Assembly: GCA_963669155.1 (NCBI GenBank)
Contig: OZ022576.1
Span: 17,150,035 to 17,214,034, forward strand
Direction: 5' to 3'
Length of the DNA: 64,000 bases
Source: Arbacia lixula
Lineage: Eukaryota > Echinodermata > Echinoidea > Arbacioida > Arbaciidae
The notes beneath the pieces are model-generated. The model saw nothing but the letters and a program-made list of their open reading frames with translations. It was not told where the DNA came from and searched no databases. Of the stretch, positions 60,801 through 64,000 are shown piece by piece; the first letter of the stretch is position 1; the number at the start of each line of letters is the position of its first letter. The position numbers and the translations under genes were made by a program.

Positions 60801-61245
60801 ACGCGCATCAGCGACGGACGAAGAACCCGGCCCAAAGCTGTCCCGAGGTTGTGCCGCAATGAGCCGCTTTTGTGTTACACCGAAACTCACAGCAGACGTC
60901 ACAAAAAACCCCGGCTGGTTCAGCTACACATTATCAAAGCGTAGACCTAGTCTCCCGAAGCGGTTCCCCTCATTCAAGTCCAGGTCCAGTCTGAAGAAGG
61001 CACGGGGACAGCTGCATCCGTCTTCGTTCTCCGATCGACCAAAGTCGCCCGCTCAAATAGCGGCAGACAAGGCCTTCGAGTTTGATAGCGATGGACACGC
61101 GCCGATGAGGTCCACGGAAAAAGACAGCCCTGCGGGTGCTACCGCTTTGCCCAATAATATGTATTACACAGGCTGGATTCCCTCACGTCTAGGGAATTCT
61201 CTGCGCCGCTCAGCTGATGGCCATAATTATGAGATATGTATTTAA
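54877..61245 (+). CDS. Single-pass membrane protein with one extracellular WSC domain (complete, four exons)
   Basis: Exons 54877-54979, 58187-58471, 59000-59086 and 60614-61245 (an alternative acceptor would start exon 4 at 60617); all phase 1, 368 residues. An in-frame stop at 54805 supports the ATG. Residues 1-21 are a signal peptide (MPAVLHSCVLILTILPAWVL, C). Residues 38-129 form a WSC domain with eight cysteines (FEGCYSHES, DICIAEC, GTGCGC, DALCGMPC, IYIFC), a fold proposed to bind carbohydrate. Two NGT sequons occur. A short Pro/Thr/Asn linker follows, then one helix (LGAVGLLILGCAVIFLI) with a basic stop-transfer RRVIKKR. The ~190-residue tail is Ser/Arg/Lys-rich and ends EICI, a possible class II PDZ ligand. 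It resembles fungal Wsc sensors in layout and lacks the kringle and CUB of Kremen. The function is unknown; a surface sensor or receptor is an inference. Confidence 0.85.
55844..56023. mobile_element. Small palindromic element of CGTTATTCCGAAGG words
   Basis: The ends are inverted (ttacag ... cgttattccgaagg against ccttcggaatatcg ... ctgtaa). The interior repeats tcgttat, cccgaacg, ggattaacgaacc, cggactaacgagc and cggaattacgaacc in both orientations. It lies in intron 1 of the WSC gene and has no frame. Confidence 0.7.
57519..57543 (+). repeat. Poly-T tract
   Basis: About 25 T in a row within intron 1 of the WSC gene. Confidence 0.95.
59148..59195 (+). repeat. Dispersed repeat, truncated copy
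   Basis: Matches the first ~48 bases of 62424-62528 (gtgaaaggactttctggggt ... aaaagaaatt) and stops exactly where the AACGTT-rich element begins. Confidence 0.6.
59196..60459. mobile_element. AACGTT-rich element filling WSC-gene intron 3
   Basis: Bounded by CCCAG on the left and CTGGG on the right. Both end regions (59220-59315 and 60275-60448) and a central block (59652-59832) are dense in aaaacgttttaaaaacgtt words. The right end read inverted begins CCCAGCAAAC followed by AACGTTTT repeats. The interior is AT-rich, with no transposase frame. A non-autonomous transposon is the best reading; the class is not settled. Confidence 0.6.
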
Positions 61246-63068
61246 TAAGTATTGCGTAAAGTGAAGTCACTACTAAAGGTACGCCTGATTACCGACCTCC
61301 CATCCCACAACTACATATTGGTAATCGGTTGTCAAAATATTGTGGTTGTCTCACTTAGTTGTCTGTAAATGAGTGAACACACTTTCCCTTTGAGCTCTGA
61401 TTCCGAATTTAGAAGCCCAATCCATAATATGAAGGATGTCACATTTAGATTAAATTAAAGGACTAGTGTAACAGAGAAAATATAAAAGATAAAATGGGTT
61501 TGCACGGTGTAGTAGGATCTCATCATCTGCGTAGGCTACATCTAACAAGTGACACCACTTTCCTTCATTTACATGAAAATGAATGATCATTGTAAATCAT
61601 GAATGAGTTAGCACATACACCCATTTTTTACGTGGTATTCAGTATGCTACGACGAACGCAAACGGACATTTCGCGCCACATTGAAACAATTATATGAACG
61701 ACGAAGTTGTGAGGAAAAAGAATCCTGCACCATCGGTCTATACTTCCACCGCATTAGACTTTTAAGGGCATTTACCTTTTTTCTCACTATGTATGATAGA
61801 ACAGTAAAACAGCGGAAGAAAATAAAACTGAGGGTTAAATTAAATGCAGGCCGAAACCACTTTACTGTGCCTGGTGAACATAAAACAACTTCACCATAAA
61901 AGAAAGTATCCAGCATAAATTTTAATTCAATTAAGTTTTTAGAAACACTATAATATATTACAATCGCACGTACATTTGCAAACTGGCAATTGATATTAAT
62001 ATACTGTAGGTTATTAACCCACATTTTACTTTTAGTATTCATTGTCCGACATACAATGGGTCGATCGAATCAAATGGATGCATTTAAATGGACGGATCTC
62101 TCAGTATAATAAATACACATTTGATTAGATATTAAGCTACCCTATCATGATTTAAGACAGACATTCGTGTTATTTACACAATAACATCAAGTTGGAAGGA
62201 AGGAAAGAAGGATGTACTCATAAATCGCGGCTGTCTATTTTTTAGTCTACCAAATCAAAAAGCAGGCAGAGCTGATATGTAACCAAATCGGCCAAAGTAG
62301 CTCGAGTATATTTTTGAACATATCACTCAGGTTCGTGTAAATCTATACTCAAGACACAAAGGAGTTTGTCATTAAATTCAACCAAAACTTTTGAAAATGA
62401 ATGTATAACATACTTCAGCGCTTGATAGTGAAAGGGCTTTCTGGGGTAATTTCAATTTTGAAAAGAAATTAAAGGCATTACATCCAGTAGTAGTAATTAG
62501 TAAGGATAGCGTGCTCCATCCTGTAAATCAATAAGTTTAGCGCATGGGCCTATGTTCAAAATGTCGAGACCGAAATTCAGAATTCTGAGTCTACTTTAAG
62601 GACATCGTTCCTATGGGTGATATTATAAGCTTTAATTTAGTATAAATACGGTCTCCTCCTTGTGTCAATTCAAGAGCTCGCACTATAATGCCACATCCTT
62701 GGCGGCGATCATATATTCTGGTCTGCGTGGAACATTGGCTTATCAGGAAGAAGGTGGTCAATACATTTATACTTCCGAGTCTCTCCACGTTCATGTTAAG
62801 AAGAACCGCATGTAGTTCCAACTTCTGCAGTAGACCCTTCACGCGCCTTCATTCTCGAACTGTTTAATGCACCATTAGCGTAGTAATTCCGCCATAATTA
62901 TACCCAGGCGCTAACTTTCAGGGCAAATGGGACTTTACGGAGTGCCTCGTCGGACGCTAGGTGCACAGAACATACATGTTAAGACAGCAGTACGTAAAGC
63001 TTTTACATGATAATCCTAGTCAATATCTCTAGATTTCTTGTATAGATTAAACATGATATATAACTTAT
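61246..63068. other. WSC-gene 3' UTR and intergenic sequence
   Basis: The 3' UTR starts after the TAA at 61243-61245. A dispersed-repeat copy lies at 62424-62528. A 131-codon minus frame (61647-62042) shows no recognisable domain and lacks supporting context, so I do not call it a gene. Confidence 0.5.
62424..62528 (+). repeat. Dispersed repeat, longest copy
   Basis: Shares with 6828-6920 (inverted) the words ttctggggtaatttcaattt and ggatagcgtgctccatcctg, and with 59148-59195 its first part. No tRNA head or inverted ends seen, so the class is unknown. Confidence 0.65.
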
Positions 63069-63838
63069 CCCTAGTACTCCCAAGGTATTTCAAAGCTTGT
63101 TATTACCGGGGGGGGGGGGGGGGGCATTATGGCCCCCCCCCCCCCTGAGATCTCGGCCATGGGTCGCCCGATTGCCTCAAAATTTTGCACAAGGGTAAAG
63201 AATCATGTAATCTACAAAGTTGTAAACTCTAAATTTACGAAAATCCTTTTATTTTTTTAACTAATTGATTTATACTAATTTATGCGAGAAATCAGAGATT
63301 TTGGTATTTCTCACTAAATAAAGCCTCAGGAATAGCAATTTTTGGTACAAATGTCTTTCATAACTCCCTCATCAATTCTTGAAAGAAAAAGATAGGTTTT
63401 GGTATTTATTTCTTATGTATTTTATTGTTTTTCAATTTTCTTATGTATTTCTTTGTTTTTCGTCAAGCGTCTTTTGCTATTTGACAAAATTACAACCACA
63501 TTTCATTTTATATTGCTCAAAAATATGTGAGACAATGATAACACCTATTAGAAATGTATTTACATATATTGGAAAAGCTCCTGATTTTATCCATACGGTT
63601 ATACACAGTCACATAGAGAAATAGCGAAATTTCAGTGACATGTGTTCGGTAAACGTAATCTGACACCCGCAAGGTAGGTCCGATCGCCATAAATTTGGTA
63701 TCAAAATGTGCGGGTAGGATCAGAGAAAAAAGTCAAGTAATTTCGTTTTGAAATATTGAGGCGTTAGGAAGTACCGACAAAACTTCGACGGGGGGGGGGG
63801 GGGGGCCATAATGCCCCCCCCCCCCGGGAGTATTAGGG
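63069..63838. mobile_element. TIR element with poly-G/poly-C hairpins at both ends
   Basis: Ends CCCTAGTACTCCC and (inverted) CCCTAATACTCCC. Just inside each end lies a run of ~16-17 G, then cattatgg or ccataatg, then ~12-13 C: a self-complementary hairpin present in opposite orientation at the two ends. The ~640-base interior is AT-rich without a convincing protein. Confidence 0.75.
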
Positions 63839-64000
63839 TTAATGGAGTTATTTTAGCAGAGAGATTGCAAGATACGCTTACTTCTACATTTACCTAATTT
63901 TAGAATGGTCAAGATTGAGTTTTGTGGATAAATTTATTATCGACAGCACGGAATTTTTGTACATCACCACGAGTACAAAGTGGTCTAAGGCAAATACATT

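Noticed and set aside
61647-62042. 131-codon open frame on the minus strand after the WSC gene
   Set aside because: No recognisable domain, no splice or promoter context, Ile/Phe/Tyr-rich composition expected from AT-rich DNA.
1-64000. CRISPR arrays, bacterial operons, rRNA genes, endogenous virus copies
   Set aside because: None seen; the sequence is intron-bearing animal DNA, and no capsid, envelope, integrase or LTR pair was recognised.

Overview
The window is animal nuclear DNA: AT-rich, intron-dense, with long intergenic stretches full of short DNA-transposon relatives and simple repeats. Five protein genes can be read by splicing exons with GT-AG borders and matching phases. Their closest family resemblance is to bilaterian proteins, and their introns fall at consistent phases. 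The many acatgta words and the mix of foldback/MITE families suggest a marine deuterostome invertebrate, most likely an echinoderm. That placement is an inference; no ribosomal or mitochondrial marker is present.

Layout from left to right: (1) 1-5319, minus strand: exon 1 of a pyruvate dehydrogenase kinase (PDK), with the start of a >5.2-kb first intron running off the left edge and carrying a duplicated block, a TTAA-site MITE, a hAT-like MITE and a minisatellite. (2) 5320-11559: about 6.2 kb intergenic. (3) 11560-17018, minus: a complete five-exon RSBN1/KDM9 gene. (4) 19990-27717, plus: a complete twelve-coding-exon Porcupine (PORCN) gene, the Wnt acyltransferase. (5) 32773-49791, minus: a complete fifteen-exon peroxisomal acyl-CoA oxidase (ACOX1-like) of 670 residues ending in AKL. 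(6) 54877-61245, plus: a four-exon gene for a signal peptide, a single WSC domain, one membrane helix and a basic tail. (7) 61246-64000: intergenic, with a poly-G/poly-C hairpin element at the edge.

The genes do not form a pathway. PDK and ACOX are both carbon-fuel enzymes (mitochondrial and peroxisomal), RSBN1 is a chromatin enzyme, PORCN belongs to Wnt secretion, and the WSC protein is a probable surface receptor or sensor.

The most unusual signal is structural. Intronic tandem repeats begin at 5' splice sites and copy the exon tail together with the donor. ACOX exon 5 is followed by nine more copies of its last ~22 nt, eight with an intact GTGAGT donor. PORCN exon 7 is followed by three copies of its tail plus donor. 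ACOX exon 10 has one further copy of its exon tail plus donor, and ACOX exon 12 has a weaker version that repeats mainly the intron side. The acceptor half of ACOX exon 5 is also duplicated upstream as a 44-nt pseudo-exon. Two TTAA-site MITEs have their own empty sites preserved in paralogous repeat copies inside the same window, and two unrelated foldback elements carry telomere-like TTAGGG cores.
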